Translations under genes and position numbers: made by a program
In this document: positions 1 to 10,140 of the stretch, in pieces
How the letters are laid out: every line of letters starts with the position of its first letter
Numbering within the stretch: position 1 is the first letter of the stretch
The notes under the pieces: model-generated
Databases searched by the model: none
Seen by the model: only the letters and a program-made list of their open reading frames with translations
What the model was told of the DNA's origin: nothing
Assembly: GCA_027596195.1 (NCBI GenBank)
Contig: JADGJG010000105.1
Coordinates: forward strand, 1-43,941
Length of the DNA: 43,941 nt
Reading direction: 5' to 3'
Origin: Podochytrium sp. JEL0797
Taxonomy: Eukaryota; Chytridiomycota; Chytridiomycetes; Chytridiales; Chytriomycetaceae

Positions 1-50
<50 letters not shown>
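1..50. other. Homopolymer C tract at window start
   Basis: Exactly 50 consecutive C residues, followed by GGGG and ordinary sequence. It does not resemble a fungal telomere, which would be a short G/T-rich repeat. Poly-G runs are a known artefact of two-colour sequencing and would appear as poly-C on the other strand, so a contig-end artefact is the likeliest reading. Confidence 0.7.
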
Positions 51-52
<2 letters not shown>

Positions 53-612
53 GGCATGTGGTTCTTACACGGCTACACTGGGAATAAGCATACCACCGTA
101 ATTGACAAGCTGTTGCCGCTCTTCAATCCTTGGCAGGGGGCGCGTTTCCACCGCGGTCAGCAGAATCCATAGTATCAGGAGAGGCCACCAACTTGCAGCA
201 CGGATCATCTCGATCATGCGCATCTTCCTGCCAACTGCTCTTTTTTGATTGGATTACCCCACGCAATTATTTTTTGTTTTTTTTTTCCAAAGGAGGAAAC
301 AATGTGATTGGCGGGGTCATTGTTGTGCGCTGTCTCCGCGTCTATATCCATGTTAGTAATCCATTTTTAATGAATACAACTTCCTTTCTTCTCCCTGTTG
401 GCTAGAAAAATCGAATCCTTTTTCAAAGTGACTAAAAACATCCCTTCTCCCCCCCCCCCCTTCCATATTTCGCACACACATCGAAGGCATCCATCAAATT
501 ACTTCCAGACAAAGCAGTTTAATAACAGCAAAAAAAAAACAAAAATGATACTGAAGCCCCAAAAACACGAAACACGCAAACGTCCCCCTATCACATCAAA
601 AAAAAAACAAAA
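51..612. other. 3' flank of the MUB1-like gene; no gene seen
   Basis: This stretch has short homopolymers (T, C and A runs near 250-290, 450-460 and 530-610) and no open frame with protein-like composition. It presumably holds the 3' untranslated region of the minus-strand gene that ends at 613. Open frames crossing it on the plus strand are short and low in complexity. Confidence 0.5.
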
Positions 613-2971
613 TCAAAACATCCCCCGCGGATTTTCAGCACCCGCCTCCCCAACCCCCCTCGGCACCACCACGGCCGGCACAGCCACAGCCGCAGCAGCC
701 GCAGCAGCCCCTTCCGCAACAAGACTACTACTCGCCCTCCTCCTCAACGGAATCACAACATTCCCCCCCTGCCCCCCCGCTTCCGCCCCAACCCCCGCAG
801 CAGCCGCACTCGCAACTGGAGCAACCGCCCCAGAATCCCCCGTATACTTCAAACACCAATTCTTGTGCAACACCCACGCCCGCCTCTGACACCCTTTGCT
901 ACAATAACTGACCCTCCTACATCGAGAACATTTCGAAAACTGTTTATACCCTTCCTCCCATTTGCCACACTTTCCATTCGCGCAGCGACGCAGGTGACCG
1001 AGCCCGACCACGAGGTTCTTTCCGCCGGATCGGATCGCGCCGGAGCGGTGGAACTCGTCAACGTCGAGGTAGAGCACAGGTCCCATGCTTTGGGTGAGGG
1101 GGGTGAATGGGGGGTGACACGGGGTTGGGACGGGGTCTCGGCGGTATGCGTTGCGGAGCGTGTTGACGGCGAGGGTTCGGGTTTCGGGGAGGAGTGTACA
1201 TGGGGAGGTCCAGATTTCGAGGAGGTCGAAGGCGGAGCGCGGGTTGGTGGGGGTCGGAAGGTAGTGGAGGCGGGATTGGAGGAGGTGCGATTTGGCAGGG
1301 GTGTAGGATGTGGAGGGGAGAGTGGGGGGTTGGGAAAGGTGTTCGAGGTGGGCGAGTTCGGTGGGAGTGTCGTTGGAGAAGATGAGGAGGGGGATGGTGG
1401 TGATGGTTGGGGGGTAGGTTTGCGGGGTGGGTGGGGTCGGGGTGGTGGTGGGGGGTGTGGCGGTGGTAGTGGGTGGGGTGGTTGTGTCGAAGCGGTTGAA
1501 GGTGACTTGTCGTAGTTGAGTCATGTCGGCGGCGGCGAGGGGGCCTCCAATGGTGGTTGGGATGGGGTTTGGGAAAACGTCCATGTCGATTCCGAGACCT
1601 GCTGCTGCGGGTGCGCGTGGGATTGTTGTGGTGGGGGCTGTGGTCGCGTCGGGTCCTTCGACTTCGCTGGCGGAAATGGCGGCTCCGCAGAGGTCCAAGA
1701 CACTTGGTCTCGCGGGCCGCGTGGAATCCACGTGCATATAGTGTCTGAGGTGGGGGTATTTCGAAACCGTGTGGAGAATCTTGCAGGCCATCAGAATGTT
1801 GTGTTGGTGTGGGATGATGGTGGACAGGTGCGTGGCGGTGAGCGGGGATGTGGGGAGTGGGAGACGCAGGCCAGGGAGCAGCGGGAGGTCGTGGTGGCGG
1901 TGGTGTTGGTGGGTTATTGCGGGTTGTTGTTGTTGCTGCTGCTGTTGGGTGGGAGCGGGGGCTGGTGCGGCCGTTGCGGTGGGGGCGATGGAGATTGGTT
2001 CTGCGGCGGAGGAGATGTGGGGAAGAGATTGCTGCTGCTGCTGGTGATTCTGCTGATCCATTTGTTGTATGGATTCGGGGGTGCCAGACTGTTGCTGCTG
2101 TTGCTGTTGAGGGATGTTTGGCAGCGGGGTATTTGGCTCCGTGTTTGCATTGTCGATCACCGAGGGCATTTCGTGGCGGTGCTGGTGGGGCAGGGTTCCA
2201 GTGGAGATGGCGTCAATGTCCATCATCATCAAGTTTGAATCCTCCGTTGGCTTCTCGGTGATGGGTGCAACGAGGGGGGCATCGTTGAGTTTCGGTGGTG
2301 GAGATGCTATGAATTGTAATGCGAAAATTTGTTATTTGGTTGTGCTTCATCAGGGGATGCATTCATCACGTACCAAGCTGCAGCTCCTGAAGGGCTTCAA
2401 CGGCCTGGACCACTGGCTCGAGGAACCGCACAAGCACATCCACAAGGCCCGCCTCGACAAGGGCGTCACGCACCTGGGCCCGTCCGCGAAGCATCAGGTT
2501 GGTGGCAGCAGCAAGGGCGTGCTGGGCGAGCTGCGTGCGCTCGGGGTGGGATGCGTAGAAGGAGTGCGAGTCGCTAGGCGATCCTCTAGGAGTGCCACTA
2601 TGCGTGTCCCTAAAAATGCCCCTAGGCGTGTCCCTAGGGGCGTGCCTAGAAGAGGCGCTCGAGGCATCGCCAAGAGAGTCCCTAGACGACTCCCTAGGGG
2701 CATCAACCAATAGGGCATCGACCACGCGCACCAGCAGCGACACGCCGCCGTCGGCAAGCATCAGCTGCGACACCAGCTGAGTGTTTGCGAGGGTCAAGTA
2801 GGCCAGCGACCGCAGCGACTGGGCCAGGGCGTCGCCGTCGCGGCTGAGAAGGCCGCGCTTGTCGTAGTGCGAAGAAGTGATGGACACCACGGCGTGCGGC
2901 GTTGTCTGCGCGGGCTGCGCAGCAAGAGAGAAGCCAGAGCTGTGCGCGGGGAGGGCAAACACAGGGCGCAT
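613..2971 (-). CDS. MUB1/samB-like ARM-repeat and MYND zinc-finger protein
   Basis: Two exons on the minus strand, 2971..2374 and 2306..613, joined over a 67-nt intron with a GTACGT donor and TAG acceptor; the phases match and give 763 residues. Residues 1-199 carry the armadillo-type N-terminus seen in fungal MUB1/samB (SSHYDKRGLL, SLAYLTLAN, ADGGVSLLVRV, EAGLVDVLVRFLE). Residues about 641-684 are a MYND finger with the family's CGKWEE and CSRCRRVSYCSKGC signatures and a final HKNWC. Between them is a long linker rich in Q, P, T and A. In yeast, Mub1 works with the Ubr2 ligase and Rad6 to degrade Rpn4; Aspergillus samB affects morphogenesis. That role is inferred by family only. An S/R/D-rich insert encoded by a CTAG-rich repeat interrupts the ARM region. 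Confidence 0.88.
2577..2712. repeat. CTAG-rich degenerate minisatellite inside MUB1-like exon 1
   Basis: CCTAGG, CCTAGA and CTAGGGG motifs recur every 15-25 bp (for example near 2584, 2631, 2643, 2658, 2690 and 2702). On the minus strand it encodes an S/R/D/P-rich insert in an otherwise conserved ARM-like domain. Similar CTAG clusters lie at 3011-3053 and in TFB1 intron 1 (23367-23432). Confidence 0.6.
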
Positions 2972-3785
2972 TTCTTTGGTAGGGTAGTGTGTTTGAAGAA
3001 AGAAGAAGTAGACTAGGGCGCGGCGTGGAGTTCGTCTAGAGGGTCACTAGGCGAAGGAAAGGGTGCGGCACCGAAACGATTTCGTGATGATTTTTTGTCC
3101 TTCTCTTGTGTTGCCACAGCCCAAATGAAATTACAAAATTTCAAAATAACTGCCTTGTTGGTTTCGTGCCGCTGCGCCAAGATTTCATAACAGAATGAAG
3201 GTGGAATTCACTATTTATCCCATTTGGCCAAGTGCATTCGTGCCGCTGCGATCAAGTAGTCAAGTGGCTCATTCATGCACGAGTGCCTTACCGAAAAGAA
3301 AAGGGATAGCGAGTACCTATCCGGTCATTAAGCAAAGAAAACGTATTCTATTCTCCTCTCGGCTCTCGCGCATCCTTTATTTTTTGAGAGCAGGTCCCGG
3401 CTCTCGAGTCTCGCCCAGGCAAATGCGCCTGCGCCTCGGTCCCCTTTTGCTTGACCTAACTGTTTACCCAAGCAAAAACGAGAGCGTCTGTCGGATTTGT
3501 CGGATCGCAAATGAAACGCGGATCCAACTTACCCCCCTTCATCAAAAGCGAGCAGCCCACAACAACGACAGATTTGCAATCATCAATAAACAAAAAAAAG
3601 GTTCAATTCTCCACTTCAAAATCAATAATCGTGCAAAACAAGGTCCAAGTCTCGCTCGAATAGTCCCTTCAGGATAGAACTCTTGACCCGCAAGATGCAA
3701 AAATGACCAGATTAAATTTTTTCACCTTTTTTTCGCAAAAAAGAGGGAAAAGGGGAAGATTGAGAATATCGCGGCAGGCAAAGAC
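2972..3785. other. Intergenic, no supported gene
   Basis: This is the upstream region of the MUB1-like gene on its left side. An open frame of 160 codons (3195-3677, plus) has no domain, no consistent composition and no paralogue in the window, so it is not called. A motif like TTCGTGCCGCTGCG occurs twice (about 3164 and 3237). Nothing else is visible. Confidence 0.4.
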
Positions 3786-4632
3786 ATGGACTTCGTGGCA
3801 CTTCAATTCCATGGTCGCTGCATGGCTGAGGTGCTTCAGCATGCAGAGCTGAGCAACCAGCTGGGAAAGCTTGCGAAGCTTGACATCGCAGAGAAAATGT
3901 TGAGAAAATGTTCTCATCAGTAGCTCCCTTGCCCTGGGAAACCGTCCTCAAGGTGCATTCTCTCTGCATCAAATTCCTACCTCAATTAATCCATCTCCCA
4001 ACTTCTGATCCATGTGCCAACACAACAAGTTATGGGCAGCAAGAGCGTTACTTGGGATATCCTCCATTATCGCAGCAGCTCTCGGAGACGGAGGAACTTC
4101 GACGTCATCATTAAGTTGCTCAAGGGCAAGAGCAACGGCCATCCCGCCATACAATGGTCGCTTCCTTCCTATATCTATTTTTCGGTCATTCGGCTTCCTC
4201 TGGTTGCGGCAGGGAGGCGTCTTTCCGGCCGAGCCTCGAAGCTGATCAACGTGCTGACAAGTCAATTCTGTGGCACTGAACCTACGGCTTCAGACTTCAA
4301 GGCTCTCCTCAACTACTCAGCACACTTGACTGTAAATGTCGTGGCTATGAACGTGGAAGCATTCCCCTGTGGTATGGGGAGGCATCAGCAATTTTTTAGC
4401 AACTTCTGGTTTCGATTTGAGTCGGGTGTTTTTTTCTCTCATCGGTAATACCATTGGAGCAAACCACAAGACATCGCACGACCCTATCAGCTTCAGTGCC
4501 GAGGAATGGCACGCTTTCCTGACGGAGGCGAAGAGTTTCGAGTCCTGCACTCCGGATTTGAAGGCGTTTGTTGATATGTACGTAACAATCTCCAACGACC
4601 AATTGCTTCCATGGGCAAGCAGGACAGCATGA
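3786..4632 (+). pseudogene. Unrecognised, apparently decayed coding region
   Basis: Protein-like stretches occur on the plus strand in several frames. The first is an amphipathic helix-rich segment from ATG 3786 to a stop at 3921-3923 (includes LGKLAKLDIAEKML). A middle segment (about 4100-4390) contains DVIIKLLKGKSNGHPAI and SDFKALLNYSAHLTV. A C-terminal segment ends at 4632 (SFSAEEWHAFLTEAK, DLKAFVDMYVT). No set of consensus splice sites joins them cleanly, which suggests a broken gene, although a multi-exon gene that I could not resolve is possible. No family is recognised. It lies just upstream of an RNA polymerase fragment on the same strand. Confidence 0.3.
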
Positions 4633-4861
4633 ACGCGGGTCGTCAACAAGTGGAGTTTGTACTCGAGGTAGATTTGGCTTAGCCTATTGGAAAACTAGAG
4701 GAGGATCTAAAAAAAAAATGAGGATGGGAGTACTAAATTAACTATCGCTTAATGAAAATACGCCAATAGCCACGCGCAGTCAATCAGCATTTTTTCTGCT
4801 TCACAAATATAAATTTTATTTGCCTGGTTTTGTAAAATAGAGCCAAAGTCTCGTAATTAGA

Positions 4862-5032
4862 CAGCAACCTCAAGTTGGAGAAATGGTCGGAGCGATTGCG
4901 GCACAGTCGATCGGAGACCTTCCCACCCAAATAGTCAGATGTACTGCACCACGTTTGAAGCAGATTATCAACGTGGCCGCGAATCTCCACACGCCGTCTC
5001 TGACGCTAATGAGTACAAATATTCGAACATAG
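4862..5032 (+). pseudogene. Fragment of RNA polymerase II largest subunit (RPB1)
   Basis: A single frame reads [19 protein letters not shown], then [21 protein letters not shown], and ends at TAG 5030-5032. These are two conserved blocks of the RPB1/RPA1/RPC1 family (consensus GEMVGxxAAQSIGEPxTQ and VPRLxEIIN). The roughly 20 residues that normally lie between them (the TLNTFH...G...V segment) are missing. The fragment follows a TAATTAG that looks like an intron end. It is too short to be functional and is read as a remnant of a duplicated or captured RPB1 copy with an internal deletion. Confidence 0.75.
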
Positions 5033-5116
5033 TCTCGATTCCGTATAATCTTCTTTTCTTTTCTGATATATTTGTTTATTTGGAAAAAGAAAAATTCTGC
5101 GTCTTTCTAGGTAGAT

Positions 5117-7561
5117 TCAAGCTGCGAGCGCATACTGACGAAACACGCTCCAAATGCTCGACGTTGGCGAAAACTCGTAATCCGTTGGCTGCGTCACAGA
5201 CGAGACTTGCCAAATCATCCAAGGGATGCAATTCTTGTTCATGAGACCCCCCGCGTATGCAATCTCGTTCGCTTGTGCCGCGCCTTGTGCGCCAAACTCT
5301 TCCATCACGACGGTCTTGCCACCTTTCTGGGCGGACACCATTTGCGGAATCAAGTTTGCAACGTCGCCGTAGGTGTGGACAGTGATGGCATCGATGGCGG
5401 GGCAGTTTAGGGCTTGGGGGATGAACGCGTCCGTGGGGTTTTGGTTTCCTCCTGTGGAAACGAGAATCGGGCTTCCTTGCGGCAAGAGGCTCTTGATGGC
5501 GTTGGCGCGCGAGCACCACCAGTCTGGGTTCGGGAGGGTGGAGCCCAGGGCGGATTCGGCTTCATTTTGGATGTTGAAGGAATAGATGGAGTTGGAGAGG
5601 GAGAACCAAGGGGCATTTCCGAGCAGAGCGTTTCGGTGGTTGAGGATGTGGGCGATGCGGTTGTCATATTGCTTCTGTGCAGTGGGGCTCGTGTAGAATG
5701 TGGCTGCGCCGCCGGGGAGGGTGCACTTGCCTGGAGAGACGACTGATGTGGGGCCGCAATACGCTTGGCAATAGGCGTCACAGGTTCCCCAGGCTTTGTC
5801 GAGGTTCCAACGGTCGTGGAGAGCAATGATGAGTTTGATGCCGTAGTTGGGGACGATGGAGAGGAGGTAATCGATTCGGGTGAGGATCGTGTCGTCGTAT
5901 ACTCCGATGGTGGTCATTTCGAGATCGGGAGTTCCGATGGCGTTGGTGCCTTTACTGCCTTGTCCGAACTGGGTGATGAAAATGCGGACTATGGTCACGC
6001 CGGCTTGTTGGAGTGAGGCGAGGAGGAATTGTTGTTCTGCCGCGGGGAGACTCTGAATAAAGTACGAATTTGCTCCGGCCCACATGTTCGTAGAGGAGGG
6101 GCAGGATGCGGGGGCTGGGGGAGGGGCGCATCCGTTCGCTGTTGGGGAGCGAGGTGTTCGAGTTTAAAAGACGCGCAAAAAAAATTTGTTGCGGTTATTT
6201 ACCATCCGTGAATTGATTCAGGCGACATGTTGATTTTCCCGCACGTAAATCATTGGGACCAACACAGCATACATAGGGAGCGACGCAGTTTGATGTTCCG
6301 ACGCTTGGTCCGCACGTGCTCCAAGCTGGAAGTGAAGCAGGAGTTGTCGCGGAGAGTGCAGTAGTTTTGGATGTAGTTGAAGCAGAGGTTGTCGTGGGGG
6401 GCGCAGTAGTGCTGGCTGTAGTTGAAGCGGAGGTTGAAGCAGAGGTTGTCGTAAGAAGCGCAGTAGTACTGGCTGTAGTTGAAGCAGAGGTTGGAGCAGA
6501 GGTTGTCGTGGGGGGCGCAGTAGTGCTGGCTGTAGTTGAAGCGGAGGTTGAAGCAGAGGTTGTCGTAAGAAGCGCAGTAGTGCTGGCTGTAGTTGAAGCA
6601 GAGGTTGTCGGTGCAGTGGTTTTGACCGTAATCGAAGAAGAGGTTGTAGGAAGGGCGCATCCGTTCGCTGTTGCGGAGTCGGGTGTTAATTGAAAGGAGC
6701 ACATAAAATATATTGTGCCAGTATACCATCAGTGAACTGATTCTGGCGACATGTTTTTTTTCCCGAGCCCAAGTCAGCCGGAGCAACACAACATACATAA
6801 GGAGCAACGCAATTTGATGTTCCAACGCTTGGCCCGCATGTGCTCCAAGCTGAAACTGGAGCAGGAGTTGTCGAAGCGGATGCAGTAGTTTTGGGTGGAA
6901 TTGCGGTAGAGGTTGTCGTGAGGGGTGCAGTAGTGCCGGCTGGAGTTAAAGCCGAGGTTGTCGGCGCAGTGGTTTTGGCCGGAATTGAAGAAGACGTTAC
7001 AGGAGGGGCGCATCCATTCGCTGTTCGGAATCGAAGTTAGAGTGTAATTACGAAGGGAAATTATTACCATCGGTGAACTGATTCAGGCGACACGTTCTTT
7101 TCGCGGTACTCAAATCGGCGGAACCGACACAGCACACATAGGGAGCGACGCAATTGGATGTTCCGACGCTTGGCCCGCACGTGCTCCAAGCTGGAATGGA
7201 TGCAGGTGTTGTCGCAGGGAGTGTGGCAGCCTTCGTGGTTGTAGAAGTCGTCGCGCGTTTGGAAGTTGTACTGGAAGTGGGCCGGACACATCCGTTTGCT
7301 AATGAGAGCGCGTGTTAGTTTTGATGAAACTTGATGCGCACTTTGTTGCTTACCATCAGTGAATTGGTTGAGTCGACACGTTGTCTTTCCAGTACTCAAG
7401 TCGGCCGGTCCAACGCAGCAGACATATCCGGAGACACATGGGGTGGTAGATCCTGCGCTTGCTCCACAAGTGCTCCACGCGGACACAGTTGCCTGCTGGG
7501 GGGTTGGAATCGCGTTCGAGAGGGTAACGAACGCAGTCAGAGTGAAGAAAATGAAGCGCAT
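5117..7561 (-). CDS. Secreted GH5 glycoside hydrolase with four CBM1-like modules
   Basis: Five minus-strand exons: 7561..7354, 7298..7068, 7020..6727, 6667..6203 and 6138..5117. All are joined in phase 1 at GTAA/GTAT donors and give 739 residues. Residues 1-17 form a signal peptide (MRFIFFTLTAFVTLSNA). Exons 1-4 each end with a ~38-residue cysteine module of the form W-S-T-C-G...C...YVCC...TCR.NQFTD, similar in layout to fungal cellulose-binding CBM1, separated by T/S/P-rich linkers. Exon 5 encodes a GH5-type barrel from MWAGANSYF (418). It has the acid/base NIQNE (E592), VHTYG (about 653) and the nucleophile in MEEFG (E680), with a Cys-rich loop near 519-538. Cleavage of a beta-1,4-linked plant polysaccharide (mannan or cellulose) outside the cell is inferred; the exact substrate is not readable. 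A broken paralogue lies upstream at 8150-9756. Confidence 0.85.
6370..6610. repeat. Tandem repeats encoding the T/S/A-rich linker of GH5 exon 4
   Basis: About four imperfect units of ~57 bp encode STTASTTA(L/P)xTTTSAS(TSA) on the minus strand. The pattern GTTGTCGT...GGCGCAGTAGTGCTGGCTGTAGTTGAAGC recurs in part at regular spacing. Such linkers are usually O-glycosylated. The array explains why this exon is longer than the other three module exons. Confidence 0.75.
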
Positions 7562-7603
7562 ATGTTTGGAAAGGATGCGATCCTTTCCGCCAGGATCAGC
7601 CTT

Positions 7604-7612
7604 CTATTTATA
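7604..7612 (-). promoter_or_regulatory. TATA-box candidate of the GH5 gene
   Basis: TATAAATAG on the minus strand, about 43 bp upstream of the start codon at 7561. The broken paralogue has GATAAAAATAG at the matching place (about 9808-9818). The next ~100 bp upstream are also alike in both (motifs ATGAAATTTTTA, CGAAACGAAATTTATAG, TGGGGTCA), so the promoter was copied with the gene. Confidence 0.5.
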
Positions 7613-7681
7613 TGATTACGAGCATGAAATTTTTACGGCATAATGAGGTGATCTGACTGCGAAACGAAATTTATAGGAACT

Positions 7682-7980
7682 TCATGAAGATGGGGTCACT
7701 GAGTGCATTGATCCGATAACATTTTTTGTCTTCAAAAGCGTATCAAAAGAGATCAAAGCGTTTTCCTCACCAAACAACACTCTCGAAATGCCCACAAATG
7801 TGCGATACAAATGCGCATCGCGATCTCTCATTCCCTGTTTCGCGTAAACTACGGCCCACGCGTGCAGCGAGTCCAACGTGAGGTTTTGGGTGTTTCCAAA
7901 CGCGTCTCTGCAAGCCGAGAAGCGATTCTTGTATTGGGATTCTGCTTCAGAAGTCTATAAAGCATTCCGAGGTTCCCGAG
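7682..7980 (-). pseudogene. Remnant of a kinesin-light-chain-type TPR protein
   Basis: Two minus-strand frames together give TPR-like pieces: LGNLGMLYRLLKQ in one, then NLTLDSLHAWAVVYAKQG and LYRTFVGISRVLFGEENAL in the next. This follows the TPR_12 layout (hydrophobic A-helix NLA.LY..QG, then LYRRAL..R...LG.E). The frame changes near 7935 and there is no start codon, so this is a truncated and frameshifted fragment. It lies between the GH5 gene and its pseudogene. The parent gene is not in the window. Confidence 0.4.
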
Positions 7981-8149
7981 GGAAACGAAAATACCTCGTT
8001 AGTCGTTGTTTTTCTCTTAGAATTGGCATATTTCAGAAATCGGTCGCAAATTGCCCCGCTTTTCTTTGTTTGGAAACGAAAATGCAGACAACCCACGAAG
8101 GAAACGGCCCTATATTTAGAATGCCTGTGAAAGGAGACCGTTTTTGTTT

Positions 8150-9756
8150 TTAATCCTTTAAAGATACAGACGGTTCGTCGACTTGAAGATTCAAGCTGCA
8201 AGTGCATGCCTGCTGGCTAAACACGTTCCAGATGCTCGACGTTGGAGAAAACTCATAATCCGTCGGTTGCGTCACAGACGAGACTTCCCAAATTATCCAC
8301 GGGATGCAATTCTTGTTCATGAGACCTCCCGCGTACGCAATCTCGTTGGCTTGAGCCGCACATTGCGCACCAAACTCTTCCATCACGACTATCTTCCCAC
8401 CCTGCTTGGCTGACACCATTTGTGGAATCAAGGGTGCTACATCTCCGTAGGTGTATCGATGGCGGGGCAGTTAAGATTTTGGGAGATGAACGCGTCCGTG
8501 GGGTTTTGGTTTCCTCCTGTGGAAACGAGGATCGGGCTACCTTGTGGCAAGAGGCTCTTGGCGGTGTTTGCGCGGGCGCACCACCAGTTGGAGTTCGGGA
8601 GGGACGTTCCCAACGCCGATTCGGCTTCGTTTTCGACGTCGAACGCGTAGATGGAGGTGGAGAGGGTGGACCATGGGGCGTTTCCCATTACCAAGGGGCG
8701 TTTCCGAGCAGAGCGTTTCGGTGGCTGAGGATATGGGCGATGCGGTTGTCATATTGTTTCTGTGCAGTGGCGCTCGTGTAGAATGTGGCTGCGCCGCCGG
8801 GGAGGGTGCATTTGCCTTGGGATACGACTGAGGGCGGGCCGCAATACGGTTGGCAATGCGCGTCGCAGGTTCCCCACGAGTTGTCAAGGTTCCAGCGGTC
8901 GTGGAGAGCAACGATGAGTTTGATGCCGTAGTTGGGTACGATGGAGAGGAGGTTGTCGATTCGGGTGAGGTTCGTGTCGTCGTATACTCCGATGTGGCCA
9001 TTTCGAGATCAGGTGTTCCGATGGCGTTGGTTCCTTTCCCGCCTTGCGCAAACTGGGTGATGAAAATGCGTACCGGATGCGGGGGATGGGAGAGGAGCGC
9101 ATCCGTTTGCTGTTGGGGAGCGAGGTGTTAGAGTTTAAAAGACGCGTAAAAAAACTTTGCTGTGGTTATTTACCATCGGTGAATTGATTTAGGCGACATG
9201 CTACTTTCCCGGTACTGATATCGGCCGTCCAGGCGCAGCATTCATAAGCAATGCAGTTTGATGTCCCAACGCTTGGTCCACACGTGCTCCAAGCTGGAAG
9301 TGAAGCAGGAGCTGTCGTAAGGAACGCGGCAGTTTCGGCTGGAATTGAAGCAGAGGTTGTCAGCTCAGTGGCTTGGGCTGGATTCGGTTTCGTGGTTGCG
9401 GGAACGGAAGAGATAAACAATGTAGTTGTGGCTGTCGTGGCTGCATAAGCTATCGTCACGCGTTTAGAAGTGGTACTGGAAGCGGGCAGGGCACATCCGC
9501 TTGCTAGGAAATCAGCGTTTTAGTAATATCACTGAAGTGTTTTTTGTTGCTTACCATTGGTGAATTGGTTGCGTCGTCACGTTGATTTTCCCGTGGATAT
9601 ATCGGAGAGACCAACGCAGCAGACGTATCTGGAGGTACATGGGGTGGTAGATCCAGTGCTTGTACCGCAAGAGCCTCACGCAGGTATAGGTCTGGGGGCT
9701 GGAATCGCGTTCGAGAGGGTAACGAAAGCATGCAGAGTGATGGCAAGGAAGCGCAT
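8150..9756 (-). pseudogene. Broken paralogue of the GH5 / CBM1-like gene
   Basis: The same gene plan as 5117-7561 with fewer modules: exon 1 at 9756..9555 (signal MRFLAITLHAFVTLSNA), exon 2 at 9503..9174 (a CBM1-like module with one Cys pair altered), and the catalytic exon from 9109. Several lesions are visible. The Trp of module 1 is replaced by a TGA (about 9680). About 105 nt encoding the barrel start are missing near 9075. A ~20-nt insertion lies near 8690. A ~13-nt deletion near 8455 destroys VHTYG and shifts the frame. The C-terminal MEEFGAQ segment is still readable. It is read as a pseudogene. Promoter similarity to the intact copy shows the whole unit was duplicated. Confidence 0.8.
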
Positions 9757-9997
9757 GTGATTGGGAAAGGATACGATTTGATAAGAATTCTGCCTTGATG
9801 CACGTGTCTATTTTTATCGGAGTGGTATGAAATTTTTAAATATGATGACATGATCAGATCCGAAACGAAATTTATAGAAAGAAGCGTATATGATGAGCTT
9901 GGGGTCAATAAGTTAATCGCACGTAGATTCATTATCTTTTTATTTCTTCTAAACTGATCCTAAAATTTAACAATCCGCCACACGACCCTCATAAATA

Positions 9998-10140
9998 CGG
10001 AGGGTAATACGACCCCCCCCTGAGTTCGAAACCGACTTTCCACCAATCAGACTTTCCACCAATCAGATAAGGGAGTTGAACATGAAAGAGTCGAGTCACT
10101 CGCAGTATCCACAAGTTCCGTTGCCCCTCTCTCCCCATCT
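9998..10140 (+). repeat. Left terminal inverted repeat
   Basis: It pairs with 11990-12126. The outer ~100 bp are about 95% identical, including a C/G run, a tandem direct repeat of GACTTTCCACCAATCA, and AAGGGAGTTGAACATGAAA. The inner ~35 bp are more diverged. Confidence 0.8.

Noticed and set aside
1..60. Telomere at the left end
   Set aside because: A pure C run with no G/T-containing unit; fungal telomeres have short mixed repeats.
865..2261. Several plus-strand open frames opposite the MUB1-like gene
   Set aside because: They are glycine-, tryptophan- or cysteine-rich antisense shadows of the P/Q/T-rich exon; the minus frame has ARM and MYND signatures.
3195..3677. 160-codon open frame on the plus strand
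   Set aside because: No domain, no homologue in the window and mixed composition; probably chance.
6370..6610. CRISPR-like regular repeats
   Set aside because: The repeats are coding T/S/A-rich linker units without unique spacers, in a eukaryotic gene.
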